5,944 nucleotides of DNA from CAYOHP01 sp964403795 [NCBI: uncultured bacterium] (GTDB lineage: Bacteria > Muiribacteriota > UBA6191 > CAZXTJ01): assembly GCA_964403795.1 (NCBI GenBank), contig CAYOHP010000236.1:1-5944 (forward strand). Direction: 5' to 3'. Below, in pieces: positions 5,739-5,944 of the stretch (positions within the stretch are counted from its first letter, which is position 1; each line of letters starts with the position of its first letter). A model generated the notes under the pieces. That model worked only from the letters and a program-made list of their open reading frames with translations, did not search any database and was not told the origin of the DNA. The position numbers and the translations under genes are program-made.

Positions 5739-5944
5739 TCAGCTCGGGTCCACCGGGGCCCGGGCACGGGCCTCGAGCCCGATACGGCGCCGGGTCATAC
5801 GGGCGCCCAGGCTCCGGAGCATGCCGAGGACCCCGGGGCCCCAGCGGAGCATGATCCCGAAGAGATGGGTCCCGTGGTTCCCCCGGAGGAGGTAGCGGGG
5901 GCGGAGCCGGCGGGTCTCCGCCCGCGCTGTCGCCGGTCGGCATA
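5739..5944 (-). CDS. C-terminal end of an unidentified protein (N-terminus beyond the window edge)
   Basis: A minus-strand frame enters from the right edge and ends at TGA 5741-5739, giving 67 residues with no start inside the window. It is taken as real because nearly all its codons end in G or C, like the neighbouring genes, and because its composition is protein-like: a basic stretch (RRLRPRYLLRGNHG), a hydrophobic/aromatic stretch (HLFGIMLRWGPGVLGML), and an Arg-rich tail ending in PVDPS. The two other minus-strand frames are a Pro-rich run and one stopped at a TGA. The basic-then-hydrophobic pattern is compatible with an enzyme tail such as that of some glycosyltransferases, but nothing here is diagnostic and I assign no function. 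It converges on the exported-protein gene. Confidence 0.65.
   Translation of the reverse strand, partial: CRPATARAETRRLRPRYLLRGNHGTHLFGIMLRWGPGVLGMLRSLGARMTRRRIGLEARARAPVDPS

Noticed and set aside
3458-5767. Very long minus-strand frame (769 codons) opposite the sigma cassette
   Set aside because: Arg/Pro/Ser/Gly-rich without a domain, and it crosses three well-supported plus-strand genes and the intergenic hairpin.
5590-5943. Minus-strand 117-codon frame at the right edge
   Set aside because: It begins with a Pro-rich run and overlaps the 3' end of the exported-protein gene; another frame on the same strand has native codon use and stops neatly at 5739 between the genes.
1-5944. tRNA/rRNA genes, CRISPR repeats, insertion sequences, tandem repeats
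   Set aside because: I looked for regularly spaced repeats, terminal inverted repeats, transposase motifs and tRNA-like cloverleaf arms by eye and found none; nearly all the sequence is explained by seven protein genes.

Overview
This is a GC-rich window (roughly 70% by eye, with almost every codon of the real genes ending in G or C) from a bacterium whose lineage I cannot name. Cell-envelope proteins, a membrane-anchored anti-sigma factor and a Sec-type signal peptide fit a high-GC phylum such as Acidobacteriota, Planctomycetota, Myxococcota or Gemmatimonadota. That is only a guess from composition and gene content. The window is densely coded and holds seven genes, two of them cut by the window edges. 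I saw no tRNA, rRNA, CRISPR array, insertion sequence or phage gene.

Left part (1-1514, minus strand): the N-terminal 504 residues of an M1-family zinc aminopeptidase (PepN type), with its zinc site and GAMEN motif intact. Its C-terminus lies outside the window. An 89-base divergent intergenic region separates it from the plus-strand genes.

Middle (1604-3555, plus strand): a SixA-type phosphohistidine phosphatase, then, 41 bases later, one gene that joins a membrane-bound diadenylate cyclase (CdaA/DisA_N type) to a transmembrane segment and two YbbR repeats. In Firmicutes the cyclase CdaA and its YbbR regulator CdaR are separate adjacent genes. Here they form one polypeptide, so c-di-AMP synthesis inside the cell may be linked directly to an extracytoplasmic sensor domain. 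The cyclase has the DGA motif but reads RHN where RHR is the textbook motif.

Right part (3718-5695, plus strand): a tight three-gene unit made of an ECF sigma factor, a single-pass anti-sigma factor without a visible zinc motif, and an exported protein of unknown function. Sigma and anti-sigma overlap by four bases (GTGA), and the third gene starts within 25 bases of the anti-sigma stop. This looks like an envelope-stress or surface-sensing regulatory cassette. A 14-bp perfect palindrome lies in the 162-base gap upstream.

Right edge (5739-5944, minus strand): the C-terminal 67 residues of an unidentified protein, convergent with the cassette. A perfect 11-bp-stem hairpin lies between the two stop codons.
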